Notes: generated by a model not told the origin, from the letters alone. A DNA stretch of 8,804 nt from Candidatus Portnoyibacteriota bacterium (GCA_030605865.1 JAUWHN010000024.1:1-8804); one strand, 5' to 3'; numbered from the stretch's first letter, positions 1 to 6,461 are shown. Made by a program: numbers and translations.

Positions 1-41
1 CGAAAGTTATAGAAAGGCTACGTAAGATATCAGGTAGGTAA
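1..41 (+). CDS. iscS: 3' end of a probable cysteine desulfurase (IscS/NifS family), partial
   Basis: Reading the frame that ends at the TAA of 39-41 gives the C-terminal residues KVIERLRKISGR. A 'V(I/V)ERLR.IS' tail is typical of the C-terminus of IscS/NifS cysteine desulfurases. These PLP enzymes take sulfur from cysteine and hand it to the IscU scaffold. The next gene downstream encodes such a scaffold, and iscS-iscU is a very common gene order, which supports the call. Only twelve residues are visible, so no catalytic residue can be checked; any protein ending in a similar helix would look alike. The stop codon is the first TAA of the AT-rich element that follows. Confidence 0.5.
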   Translation, partial: KVIERLRKISGR

Positions 42-119
42 AATAAAAAATAAAAAACAAAATATAAAAAACACATATAAAAAATCAAAAATATTTTATC
101 TTTTATATTTAATATTTTA
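39..119. repeat. AT-rich A-tract/T-tract element, copy 1
   Basis: This stretch is almost pure A/T, with an A-rich left half, a centre 'acacatat' (71-78) and a T-rich right half that forms an imperfect inverted repeat with the left. A second copy lies at 7919-8022. The two share the opening taaaataaaaaa, the centre acacatat, and the 19-base ttttatatttaatatttta (101-119 here). In addition tattttatcttttat (92-106) is the exact reverse complement of 7937-7951 in the other copy. It separates the putative iscS stop from iscU. It could be a dispersed intergenic element or a transcript hairpin; simple low-complexity drift is the main alternative. Confidence 0.55.
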
Positions 120-127
120 ATTTGACC

Positions 128-133
128 GAAGGG
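128..133 (+). promoter_or_regulatory. Ribosome binding site of iscU
   Basis: The sequence gaaggg lies 3 bases before the ATG at 137. It favours that ATG over the in-frame TTG at 122, which has only A/T upstream. Homology agrees, since IscU proteins typically begin close to M-Y-S-x-K. Confidence 0.5.
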
Positions 134-136
134 AAC

Positions 137-514
137 ATGTATAGTAAAAAGATTATCCAACATTTTGCTAATCCTAAATTTTTCGGGAAAATAAAAAACC
201 CCGATGCTGTTGGCAAGGCTGGAAATCCGAGGTGCGGGGACCTTTTGACTTTGTATTTAAAGGTTGATAAGCCGACTAAAAAAATAAAAGATATTAAGTT
301 TGAAACTCTTGGGTGCGCTGCAGCTATTGCCGCATCTGATATGATTTGCGAGTTAGCCAAGGGAAAGACTTTAAATAAAGCGTTAAAAATCGGTTTTCAG
401 GATGTTTCTAAAGGTTTGGGGGCTTTGCCGCCTCTAAAAATCCATTGCGCTCAATTGGTAACAAAAGCTTTAAGGGATGCGATTGAGAAATATAAAAAAG
501 AAATGGTAAAATAA
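137..514 (+). CDS. iscU: IscU/NifU-type iron-sulfur cluster assembly scaffold
   Basis: This 125-residue cytosolic protein is a scaffold on which Fe-S clusters are built with sulfur from a cysteine desulfurase and then passed to apo-proteins. The fold and ligands are clear: NPRCGD gives Cys33 and Asp35, TLGCAAAIAAS gives Cys60, and IHC gives His103-Cys104. These match the spacing of E. coli IscU Cys37, Asp39, Cys63, His105 and Cys106. LPPLK at 97-101 resembles the LPPVK motif that E. coli IscU uses to bind the HscA chaperone. The extra Zn-binding insert of SufU is absent, so the IscU type fits better. It follows what looks like the end of iscS. Aconitase, encoded further down, is a likely client. 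The ATG at 137 is preferred to the TTG at 122 because of the site gaaggg and the family's usual N-terminus. Confidence 0.9.
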   Translation: MYSKKIIQHFANPKFFGKIKNPDAVGKAGNPRCGDLLTLYLKVDKPTKKIKDIKFETLGCAAAIAASDMICELAKGKTLNKALKIGFQDVSKGLGALPPLKIHCAQLVTKALRDAIEKYKKEMVK

Positions 515-521
515 ATATAGA

Positions 522-1175
522 ATGAAAAAAATAATTATTTTTACAATTCTCGTCCTAGTTTTTATCCCCGTTATTCACAATCAAGCGGGCTTGCCCGTCG
601 TAGCTTTAGCGAAGGCGGGTATTCTAGATGGATTGCCGGGTCCGGAAATAATGCCGGATAGTCCGTTTTATAAAATAAAGATCTGGTATGAGAAGTTTAT
701 TATTTTTATTAGTTTCGGTGACGTCAAAAAAGCCGAGCGTTATAGTAAGATAGCTGAAAGGCGACTCTATGAGGCAGAAAAGATGGCTGAGAAAGGCAAG
801 GAAGAGTTAACCAAAAGATTATTGGAAGAGTACGAAAAATATCTTAATAAAGCCCTTGCCAGAGCAGAAAAAATAGCAAAAAAAGCCCAAGAAGAAGCCA
901 AGCAGAAAGTCAAAGAGAAAATAAATCAAGCCCTTGAGAAAGTTTCTGAATCTATTTTGAAAAATCAAGATGTTTTACTAAAAGTTTATGAACTGGTTCC
1001 TGATGAGGCCAGAGGGGCGATAGAAAGGGTAATTGAAATTACCAAGAAAGGCTACGAACAAGCTGTAAAATCGGTTTCCGGGATAAAGAAGGAGGAGTTG
1101 AAACAACAAGCCGAAGAATTTAAAATTAGAGCCCAAGAATTGATAAAAAATTGGCAGAGGATTTTTGGAGAATAA
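522..1175 (+). CDS. Exported helical protein, DUF5667-like
   Basis: This 217-residue protein has an N-terminal hydrophobic segment (residues 4-18) after MKK, then ALAKA near 28-32, a plausible signal peptidase site. It is therefore probably exported or membrane-anchored. Residues 45-85 carry PDSPFYKIKIWYEK, then KKAERYSKIAERRLYEAEKMAEKGK, the hallmark of DUF5667 proteins frequent in Patescibacteria. The rest (about 85-215) is charged helix rich in Lys, Glu and Ala with coiled-coil character. It includes VYELVPDEARGAIERVIE, a stretch also usual in that family. There is no cysteine and no recognisable catalytic motif. Its function is unknown; an envelope or surface role is inference. It begins 7 bases after the iscU stop, without a Shine-Dalgarno sequence, so it is probably co-transcribed, and two terminators follow it. 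Confidence 0.75.
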   Translation: MKKIIIFTILVLVFIPVIHNQAGLPVVALAKAGILDGLPGPEIMPDSPFYKIKIWYEKFIIFISFGDVKKAERYSKIAERRLYEAEKMAEKGKEELTKRLLEEYEKYLNKALARAEKIAKKAQEEAKQKVKEKINQALEKVSESILKNQDVLLKVYELVPDEARGAIERVIEITKKGYEQAVKSVSGIKKEELKQQAEEFKIRAQELIKNWQRIFGE

Positions 1176-1204
1176 AAAAACTGGCTAAGCTTAGCCAGTT
1201 TTTT
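1175..1204. terminator. Rho-independent terminator, perfect 30-base palindrome
   Basis: Six A, ctggctaag, its reverse complement cttagccag, then six T form a perfect 30-base inverted repeat that begins on the last base of the stop codon of the DUF5667-like gene. The A and T tails make it usable from either strand. It closes the iscU-DUF5667 transcript. Confidence 0.88.
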
Positions 1205-1209
1205 ATAGG

Positions 1210-1244
1210 AAAAGCCGTTCGATTGTAGAGCGGCTTTTATTTTT
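1210..1244 (+). terminator. Second, tandem rho-independent terminator
   Basis: The arms aaaagccgttc (1210-1220) and gagcggctttt (1228-1238) form an 11-bp stem with one G-T wobble around a 7-base loop. An A and a run of five T follow. It lies 5 bases beyond the first terminator, so the transcript end is doubled before the next promoter. Confidence 0.8.
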
Positions 1245-1275
1245 CATGTTCCTTATATAATCCACAGATTTGCTT

Positions 1276-1304
1276 TTGTCAAGCATTTAAAGATAGTGTA
1301 TAAT
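1276..1304 (+). promoter_or_regulatory. Sigma70-type promoter of the redox/TCA gene cluster
   Basis: TTGTCA at 1276-1281 and a perfect TATAAT at 1299-1304 are separated by exactly 17 bases. It follows the tandem terminators and lies directly before the glutaredoxin gene. A start site 7 to 9 bases after the -10 box would fall at about 1311-1313, on or just before the ATG at 1313. The transcript is therefore predicted to be leaderless or nearly so. No Shine-Dalgarno sequence is present. Confidence 0.8.
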
Positions 1305-1312
1305 AGTAGTAT

Positions 1313-1546
1313 ATGATAAAAGTCTTTAGCACCCCAACTTGTCCTTATTGTGTAACCCTTAAGGAATTTTTCAAGGAGCATAATATTGAATTTGAGGATA
1401 TTGATGTTTCCCAGGATGAAAAAGCCAGAGACGAGATGGTTGAGAAATCCGGCCAGATGGGAGTGCCGGTTGTGGATATAAATGGAGAAATTGTGGTGGG
1501 GTTTGATAAGGAAAAAATCAGCCAGTTATTGAAAATAACTGAGTAA
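1313..1546 (+). CDS. Glutaredoxin-like redox protein (YruB/NrdH type)
   Basis: This 77-residue protein has one thioredoxin-fold domain. CPYC at 10-13 is the redox dithiol, GVPVV has the cis-proline at 52, and GFD at 63-65 ends the fold. The short length and lack of the classical glutathione-site residues fit the YruB/NrdH-like glutaredoxins, which are usually reduced by a thioredoxin reductase rather than by glutathione. The next gene, 4 bases downstream, is such a reductase, so the pair is probably a working electron carrier and its reductase. Likely clients are ribonucleotide reductase, peroxidases or protein disulfides; none is encoded here. It is the first gene after the promoter at 1276-1304. 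The alternative names, mini-glutaredoxin or NrdH-redoxin, cannot be separated from sequence alone. Confidence 0.9.
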   Translation: MIKVFSTPTCPYCVTLKEFFKEHNIEFEDIDVSQDEKARDEMVEKSGQMGVPVVDINGEIVVGFDKEKISQLLKITE

Positions 1547-1550
1547 ATTT

Positions 1551-2462
1551 ATGATGTATGATTTAATAATAATTGGTGGTGGCCCGGCCGGTATTACTGC
1601 CGGTATCTATGCTGCTCGGAAAAAATTAAAAACCCTTCTTATTACTAAAGAATGGGGTGGTCAGATAATTGAAGCTTCGGATATTCAGAATTGGCCAGGC
1701 GAGAAATCTATTTCAGGAATTAATTTAATGAATAAGATGGTGGAACACCTAAAAGAGTATGAAATAGAAATGAAAGAGGGGAAAGAAGCGATTGATTTAG
1801 AAAAAAAGAATAATAATTTTATAGTTAGAGATAATGACGAGGAATATGAAACAAAGACAGTAATAATAGCAACTGGTAAAATTCCCAGAGCTTTGAATAT
1901 CCCAGGCGAAGAGAAATTTAAAGGAAAGGGAGTAAGTTTTTGCTCTACTTGCGATGCGCCAATGTTTAAAGATAAGGAAGTGGCAGTAATTGGTGGAGGA
2001 AATGCTGGTTTTGATGCAGCCTTAGATTTGACAAAATATGCTAAGAAAATATATATTTTAGAATTTTTAGAAGAAACGCGTGGCGATTCAGCTACTAAGG
2101 AGAAATTAGAAAAAACAGGCAGAGTAGAAATTTATACCAATGTAGCTGTGAAGGAAATTAGAGGGGATAAGTTTGTTAAAAGCTTAATTTATGAGAATAG
2201 AGATACTGGCAAAGATACAGAAACGAAGATTCAGGGAGTTTTTGTAGTTATTGGAATGATGCCTAAGGCAGGCTTTGCTGAAGGATTGGTGGAGTTTAAT
2301 GAGATCGGGGAAATAAAAGTCGATAGGGATAATAATACAAAAACTAAAGGTATTTTTGCAGCTGGCGATATAACTGATGTTAAATACGAGCAGATTGTAA
2401 TTGCCGCCAGCGAAGGTGCCAAAGCAGCTTTAACAGTTAGTGATTATTTAAAAACAAAATGA
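1551..2462 (+). CDS. trxB: Thioredoxin reductase, AhpF-like (probably NADH-preferring)
   Basis: This 303-residue FAD flavoprotein transfers electrons from a nicotinamide cofactor to a small dithiol protein. The FAD Rossmann motif is GGGPAG at 9-14, the redox pair is CSTC at 131-134 followed by DAP, the second Rossmann motif is GGGNAG at 148-153, and the C-terminal FAD motif is FAAGDITDVKYEQIVIAASE. The segment that in E. coli TrxB carries the NADPH-binding arginines HRRxxFR reads ILEFLEETRGDSATKEKL. This is close to the AhpF C-terminal module (LLEF..E.KAD), which prefers NADH; the cofactor is inferred from that. A second in-frame ATG lies at 1554. The glutaredoxin gene ends 4 bases upstream, and the stop overlaps the next start by 4 bases (ATGA). 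The likely partner is the adjacent CPYC protein, since no thioredoxin is encoded in the window. Confidence 0.92.
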   Translation: MMYDLIIIGGGPAGITAGIYAARKKLKTLLITKEWGGQIIEASDIQNWPGEKSISGINLMNKMVEHLKEYEIEMKEGKEAIDLEKKNNNFIVRDNDEEYETKTVIIATGKIPRALNIPGEEKFKGKGVSFCSTCDAPMFKDKEVAVIGGGNAGFDAALDLTKYAKKIYILEFLEETRGDSATKEKLEKTGRVEIYTNVAVKEIRGDKFVKSLIYENRDTGKDTETKIQGVFVVIGMMPKAGFAEGLVEFNEIGEIKVDRDNNTKTKGIFAAGDITDVKYEQIVIAASEGAKAALTVSDYLKTK

Positions 2463-3337
2463 CAAGAATTTATGATTTAATCATAATCGGAGCGGGGCCG
2501 GCCGGAATAACGGCTGCTATCTATGCCAAGAACTTCGGCATAGATTTTTTAATGATCGGAGAAGAAGAAGGAGGATCGATTAATAAAGCTTACAAGGTAG
2601 AAAATTATCCAGGGGTTTTTAATGTTTCGGGAAAAGAGTTGGTTGAGAGATTTAAGGCGCATCAGAAATATTTAAAAGTATTTTTAAAGCAAGAGAGAGT
2701 TAAAAGAATTAAAAAAGATAGAAGGATTTTTAACATCTTTTCGACTAAAAATAAATATCGAGCTAAAACATTAATTTTAGCTTTTGGCACAGAAACTAGA
2801 AAGTTAAATATTAAAAATATTAACAAATTTGAGGACAGGGGAGGGGGTAAAAATAAAACCGTAGCAGTAATTGGTGGGGCTAATGCGGCGGCAATGAAGG
2901 CTGTAATGCTTGCTAAAGAGGCGCGCAAAGTCTATTTGATTTACCGAAGAGAAAAATTAAGAGCAGATACTTTGTGGGTTGATAGAGTGGAAAAAACTAA
3001 AAATATAGAAGTAATTTATGGAGCCAATGTTATTTGTGTTGAAGGAAGAGAAAACTTAGAAAAGATTATTTTAGATAAAAATAAAAAAGAAATAGCAGTT
3101 GAGGGGCTTTTTGTGGAAACCGGCATCGTTCCCAACACATTATTAATTAGAGATTTGGGGATAAAAACTGACAGAAGCGGATATATTAAGATAGGTAGCG
3201 ACCAAACAACAAATGTTCCTGCTATTTTTGCGGCTGGAGATATTACCATGGGTTCTAATAATTTTAGACAAATAATTACTGCTTGCGCCGAAGGAGCTGT
3301 TGCTGCTTTAAGCGCTTTTAATTATTTAAGAAAGTAA
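2459..3337 (+). CDS. Thioredoxin reductase-like flavoprotein lacking the redox CxxC
   Basis: This 292-residue protein has the full frame of a thioredoxin reductase: FAD motif GAGPAG at 11-16, VENYPGVF at 47-54, second Rossmann motif GGANAA at 139-144, and C-terminal FAAGDITMGSNNFRQIITACAEGA. Aligned to the gene before it, the stretch between 'KF' and 'VAVIGG' is 10 residues here against 20 there, and the redox pair CSTC is gone. It does keep YRREKLRAD at 162-170, matching the HRRxxFRA motif for the NADPH 2'-phosphate. It should therefore bind FAD and NADPH but cannot reduce a dithiol by the usual route. It could be a diaphorase or ferredoxin/flavodoxin reductase-like enzyme, a partner subunit of the upstream reductase, or a regulator. 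It starts inside the previous stop (ATGA), so translation is probably coupled. The fold assignment is firm; the function is unknown. Confidence 0.85.
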   Translation: MTRIYDLIIIGAGPAGITAAIYAKNFGIDFLMIGEEEGGSINKAYKVENYPGVFNVSGKELVERFKAHQKYLKVFLKQERVKRIKKDRRIFNIFSTKNKYRAKTLILAFGTETRKLNIKNINKFEDRGGGKNKTVAVIGGANAAAMKAVMLAKEARKVYLIYRREKLRADTLWVDRVEKTKNIEVIYGANVICVEGRENLEKIILDKNKKEIAVEGLFVETGIVPNTLLIRDLGIKTDRSGYIKIGSDQTTNVPAIFAAGDITMGSNNFRQIITACAEGAVAALSAFNYLRK

Positions 3338-3339
3338 TC

Positions 3340-4392
3340 ATGAAACATGAGATAACCTTAATATCAGGAAATGGAGTTGGGCCAGAAGTGATTTTAGCAG
3401 CGCGAAAATGTATTGAGGCTACTGGTGTAAAAATAGAGTGGGAAGAGATAAAAACAGGGAGTAAAAATATAGAGAGGATTATCGAGTCAATTAAAAAAAA
3501 TAAAGTAGCCCTAAAAGGACCCATTGTCACCCCGATAGGAAAAGACTTTCGTTCTATTAATGTGGCTTTAAGGCAGAGACTCGATCTTTATGCCTGTGTT
3601 CGTCCTTGTAAATTATATCCTGGAATCATTTCGTCATCTAAAAAAGTTGATTTAGTTATTATTCGAGAAAATAGCGAAGATTTGTATCTGGGAGTTGAAT
3701 TCGAACAGGGTAAAAAGGAAACCAAGGAACTCTTAGATTGGCTTAAGAAAAAAACAGGAAAAAATATTAAACCAGATTCTGCCTTGGGGATAAAGCCCAT
3801 TTCTCGTTTTGCCTCGAAAAGGATTTTTAATTTTGCTTTTGAGTATGCTCTTAAGAATAAAAGAAAAAAAGTAACTTGCGTTCATAAAGCAAATATTATG
3901 AAATTTACTGACGGTTTGTTTTTAGAGGCGGCTCGGGAGATTGCGAGAAGGTATAATCAAATTGAATTTGGAGAAGTAATCGTTGATAATATGGCTATGC
4001 AGCTTATTCGACAACCGGAGAATTTTGATGTTTTGGTTTTACCTAATCTTTATGGAGACATAATTTCCGACTTAACCGCTGGTTTAGTCGGTGGCTTAGG
4101 AGTAGCGCCAGGAGCGAATATTGGTGACGAAATAGCTATTTTTGAACCAACTCATGGAGCAGCGCCTAAATATGCTGGAAAAAATAAAGTAAATCCTTCG
4201 GCAACAATTCTTTCTGGGGTCATGATGCTTAAGTATTTAGGAGAAAAAGAGGCAGCAAAGAGACTAAAATTAGCTTGGCAGAAAGTTGTTAAGGAGGGAA
4301 AGTTTGTAACTTATGATTTGAAAAAGGATAGAGATGATCCCACGGCCGTGGGGACCCAGGAAATGGCCCAGGCGATTATTAATGAGTTATAA
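3340..4392 (+). CDS. icd: Isocitrate dehydrogenase, probably NADP-dependent
   Basis: This enzyme oxidatively decarboxylates isocitrate to 2-oxoglutarate. The 350-residue protein belongs to the isocitrate/isopropylmalate dehydrogenase family: GNGVGPEV at 10-17, RSINVALRQ from 71, RENSEDLY, HKANIMKFTDG, and NLYGDIISDL. R71-S72-I73-N74 matches E. coli Arg112-Ser113-Leu114-Asn115, the isocitrate-specific set, so isopropylmalate dehydrogenase is unlikely. An E. coli-like insert (about residues 119-147) lies before LGIKPIS. In the cofactor pocket HGAAPKYAG gives Lys277-Tyr278, and VTYDLKK gives Tyr325 with Lys329 where E. coli has Arg395; this is an NADP+ signature, not the NAD+ type. The second Gly-rich position has Asn11 in place of the usual Asp. 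It starts 2 bases after the previous stop and is followed by aconitase, which makes its substrate. Confidence 0.92.
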   Translation: MKHEITLISGNGVGPEVILAARKCIEATGVKIEWEEIKTGSKNIERIIESIKKNKVALKGPIVTPIGKDFRSINVALRQRLDLYACVRPCKLYPGIISSSKKVDLVIIRENSEDLYLGVEFEQGKKETKELLDWLKKKTGKNIKPDSALGIKPISRFASKRIFNFAFEYALKNKRKKVTCVHKANIMKFTDGLFLEAAREIARRYNQIEFGEVIVDNMAMQLIRQPENFDVLVLPNLYGDIISDLTAGLVGGLGVAPGANIGDEIAIFEPTHGAAPKYAGKNKVNPSATILSGVMMLKYLGEKEAAKRLKLAWQKVVKEGKFVTYDLKKDRDDPTAVGTQEMAQAIINEL

Positions 4393-4393
4393 A

Positions 4394-4399
4394 AAGGAG
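4394..4399 (+). promoter_or_regulatory. Shine-Dalgarno sequence of the aconitase gene
   Basis: The sequence aaggag is the strongest ribosome binding site in the window. It is only 1 base before the ATG at 4401, too close to serve it, and 13 bases before the in-frame ATG at 4413. This supports the second ATG, although that spacing is long. Confidence 0.55.
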
Positions 4400-4412
4400 C
4401 ATGATAGCAAAT

Positions 4413-6362
4413 ATGCCCAAAAGTATAATTCAAAAAATAATAGAGCAGCATATTGTAGGGGGAGAATTTAGACCCGGCGAAGAAATTGCCATTAAAGTAG
4501 ATCAGACTTTAACCCAAGACGCCACCGGAACTATGGCCTACTTGCAATTTGAGGCTTTAAATTTTCCTAAAATAAAAACAGAATTATCTTTAAGCTATAT
4601 AGATCATAATACAATTCAGTCGAGCTTTGAAAGCGCTGACGATCATCAATATCTTGAGTTTGTTGCTGCTAAATACGGTGTTTTTTTATCAAAGGCCGGC
4701 AATGGAATTTGCCACCAAGTTCACTTAGAAAGATTTGGAAAACCAGGTAAGGTATTATTGGGTTCAGATAGTCACACTCCTACCGCTGGAGGCTTAGGGA
4801 TGTTAGGCATTGGAGCCGGAGGTTTAGATGTTGCCGTGGCCATGGGGGGCGAACCTTTCTACTTAATTTATCCTAAAGTAATTAGGATAAATTTAAAAAA
4901 TAAATTACTGCCTTGGATCTCGGCAAAGGATATAGTTTTGAGGATTTTGGAAATATTTTCCACAGAGGGCAATGTCGGTTATGCTTTTGAGTATGGTGGC
5001 CAAGGGGTTAAAACACTCTCCATACCAGAAAGAGCAACTATTGCTAATATGGGCACTGAATCCGGAGTTACTACTTCAATTTTTCCCAGCGATGAAGTCA
5101 CCAAGCAGTTTTTAAAAGTCCAGAAAAGAGAAGGCGATTGGATTGAAATAAAAGCTGATAATAATGCAAAATACGAAAAAATAGTTGATATTGATTTAGC
5201 CAAGGTTATTCCATTGGTTGCTTGTCCCCATAATCCTGGAAACATTAAAACAGTAAAAGAATTGGAGGGAATGAAAGTTAATCAGGTTTGTATTGGGAGT
5301 TGTACTAATTCTTCTTATAAAGATTTAATGACAGTGGCCAAAATATTAAAAGGCAGAAGCGTTCATTCCGATATCGACCTTGTGATTTCCCCCGGCTCAA
5401 GACAAGTGCTTGAGAATATCGCTAAACAAGGAGCGTTAGCAGATTTAATTACTGCAGGAGCAAGAATTATGGAGCCGGCTTGTGGCTTTTGCATTGGTAA
5501 TAGCATGGCACCCCAAACTAATGCAGTTTCAATCCGGACTTCCAATAGAAATTTCCTTGGCCGTTCAGGAACCAAGAGTGCCAAAGTTTATTTAACTAGT
5601 CCCGAGACCGCTGTTGCCGCTGCTATTACTGGGAAAATAATTGATCCTAGAAACCCTAAGGTGAATTACCCCAAGATAGAGATACCAAAAAAGTTTTATC
5701 TGAATGATAACATGATTATTACACCTCCAAAAAACCGAGAAAAAGTCAAAATATATAGAGGTCCAAATATTAAAAAGGTGTCTTTTAACACTTCTTTGCC
5801 AGCAAAAATTTTTGGAAAGGTAGCTATTAAAGTAGGCGACAATATTACCACCGATCACATTATTCCAGCCGGTAGCAGAATGAAGTATCGTTCTAATATT
5901 CCTGAATATGCAAAATTCACTTTTGAAATAATAGATAGCGGTTTTTATAAGAGAGCAAGAGAAAATAAGACCAAAAAAAATTATAACATAATTGTAGGAG
6001 GAATAAGTTATGGACAAGGTTCTTCAAGGGAGCATGCTGCTTTGTGCCCGATGTTTTTAGGGGTTAGGATAGTAATTGCTAAATCTTTCGAGAGAATTCA
6101 TTCGGCTAATTTAGTTAATTTTGGCATTATTCCTCTGGTCTTTAAATCAAGCCTTGATTATGATAAAATAAATAGTGATGATAAACTAGAAATTTTAAAT
6201 ATCAGAAAATTGTTATCTAAAAATAAGCCATTGTTAGTGAAGAACATTACAAAAAAGAGAAAGTTTGAAGTAAGCTATGAATTATCAGAAAGACAGCGCA
6301 AAATCTTGCTTACCGGTGGTTTGTTGCCTTATATTTCAAAAAAAAAGAATTATAATAATTAA
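4413..6362 (+). CDS. acnA: Aconitate hydratase (aconitase)
   Basis: This [4Fe-4S] hydro-lyase interconverts citrate and isocitrate. From the ATG at 4413 it has 649 residues, a short single-chain aconitase with the large domains and the swivel domain fused. Motifs in order: DQTLTQDATGTMAYLQFEA (30-48), GSDSHTPTAGGLGMLGIGAGG (117-137), CIGSCTNSS with cluster Cys297, PACGFCIGN with Cys357 and Cys360, GDNITTDHIIPAG (475-487), YGQGSSREHAAL with active-site Ser538 and Arg539, and AKSFERIHSANLVNFGIIPL. All three cluster cysteines and the SRE-type substrate site are kept, so it should be active. It resembles the short putative Aquifex-type aconitases more than the roughly 890-residue AcnA; that comparison is from memory. 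The ATG at 4401 adds MIAN but sits 1 base from the Shine-Dalgarno sequence, while MPKSIIQKII matches the usual N-terminus. It is last in the cluster, after isocitrate dehydrogenase, and its cluster would come from the IscU system. Confidence 0.93.
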   Translation: MPKSIIQKIIEQHIVGGEFRPGEEIAIKVDQTLTQDATGTMAYLQFEALNFPKIKTELSLSYIDHNTIQSSFESADDHQYLEFVAAKYGVFLSKAGNGICHQVHLERFGKPGKVLLGSDSHTPTAGGLGMLGIGAGGLDVAVAMGGEPFYLIYPKVIRINLKNKLLPWISAKDIVLRILEIFSTEGNVGYAFEYGGQGVKTLSIPERATIANMGTESGVTTSIFPSDEVTKQFLKVQKREGDWIEIKADNNAKYEKIVDIDLAKVIPLVACPHNPGNIKTVKELEGMKVNQVCIGSCTNSSYKDLMTVAKILKGRSVHSDIDLVISPGSRQVLENIAKQGALADLITAGARIMEPACGFCIGNSMAPQTNAVSIRTSNRNFLGRSGTKSAKVYLTSPETAVAAAITGKIIDPRNPKVNYPKIEIPKKFYLNDNMIITPPKNREKVKIYRGPNIKKVSFNTSLPAKIFGKVAIKVGDNITTDHIIPAGSRMKYRSNIPEYAKFTFEIIDSGFYKRARENKTKKNYNIIVGGISYGQGSSREHAALCPMFLGVRIVIAKSFERIHSANLVNFGIIPLVFKSSLDYDKINSDDKLEILNIRKLLSKNKPLLVKNITKKRKFEVSYELSERQRKILLTGGLLPYISKKKNYNN

Positions 6363-6364
6363 GA

Positions 6365-6461
6365 CTACAAAAATACAAATTTCTACAAATATACCCTAGT
6401 CCGATCCGTGGACGGGTTCAGCACAAATATTTGTATATTTGTACTAATTCGTAATTCGTAG
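6365..6461. repeat. Long imperfect inverted repeat with a GC-rich core
   Basis: The left arm at 6365-6394 begins ctacaaaaatac and ends tacaaatatac. The right arm at 6433-6461 begins gtatatttgta and ends attcgtag. The inner 11 bases pair perfectly (6384-6394 with 6433-6443) and the outer parts pair imperfectly. The 38-base centre holds a GC-rich stretch (cctagtccgatccgtggacg and on to about 6422) unlike its AT-rich surroundings, plus the palindrome acaaatatttgt (6423-6434). It starts 2 bases after the aconitase stop. It has no run of T like a simple terminator, so a dispersed palindromic element or a structured 3' UTR is more likely. Confidence 0.6.

Noticed and set aside
122..136. TTG start adding MTEGN to IscU
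   Set aside because: The better ribosome site gaaggg and the family's usual N-terminus point to the ATG at 137.
1256..1261. Another TATAAT as a promoter -10 box
   Set aside because: No -35-like sequence lies at a proper distance; the upstream bases belong to the second terminator stem.
4401..4412. ATG start adding MIAN to aconitase
   Set aside because: It is 1 base from the Shine-Dalgarno sequence and the next ATG gives the usual aconitase N-terminus; not fully excluded.
5592..6017. 141-codon open frame on the - strand
   Set aside because: It is antisense to well-conserved aconitase motifs, is rich in Tyr, Phe and Ile as expected from reading AT-rich DNA in the wrong frame, and has no recognisable domain.
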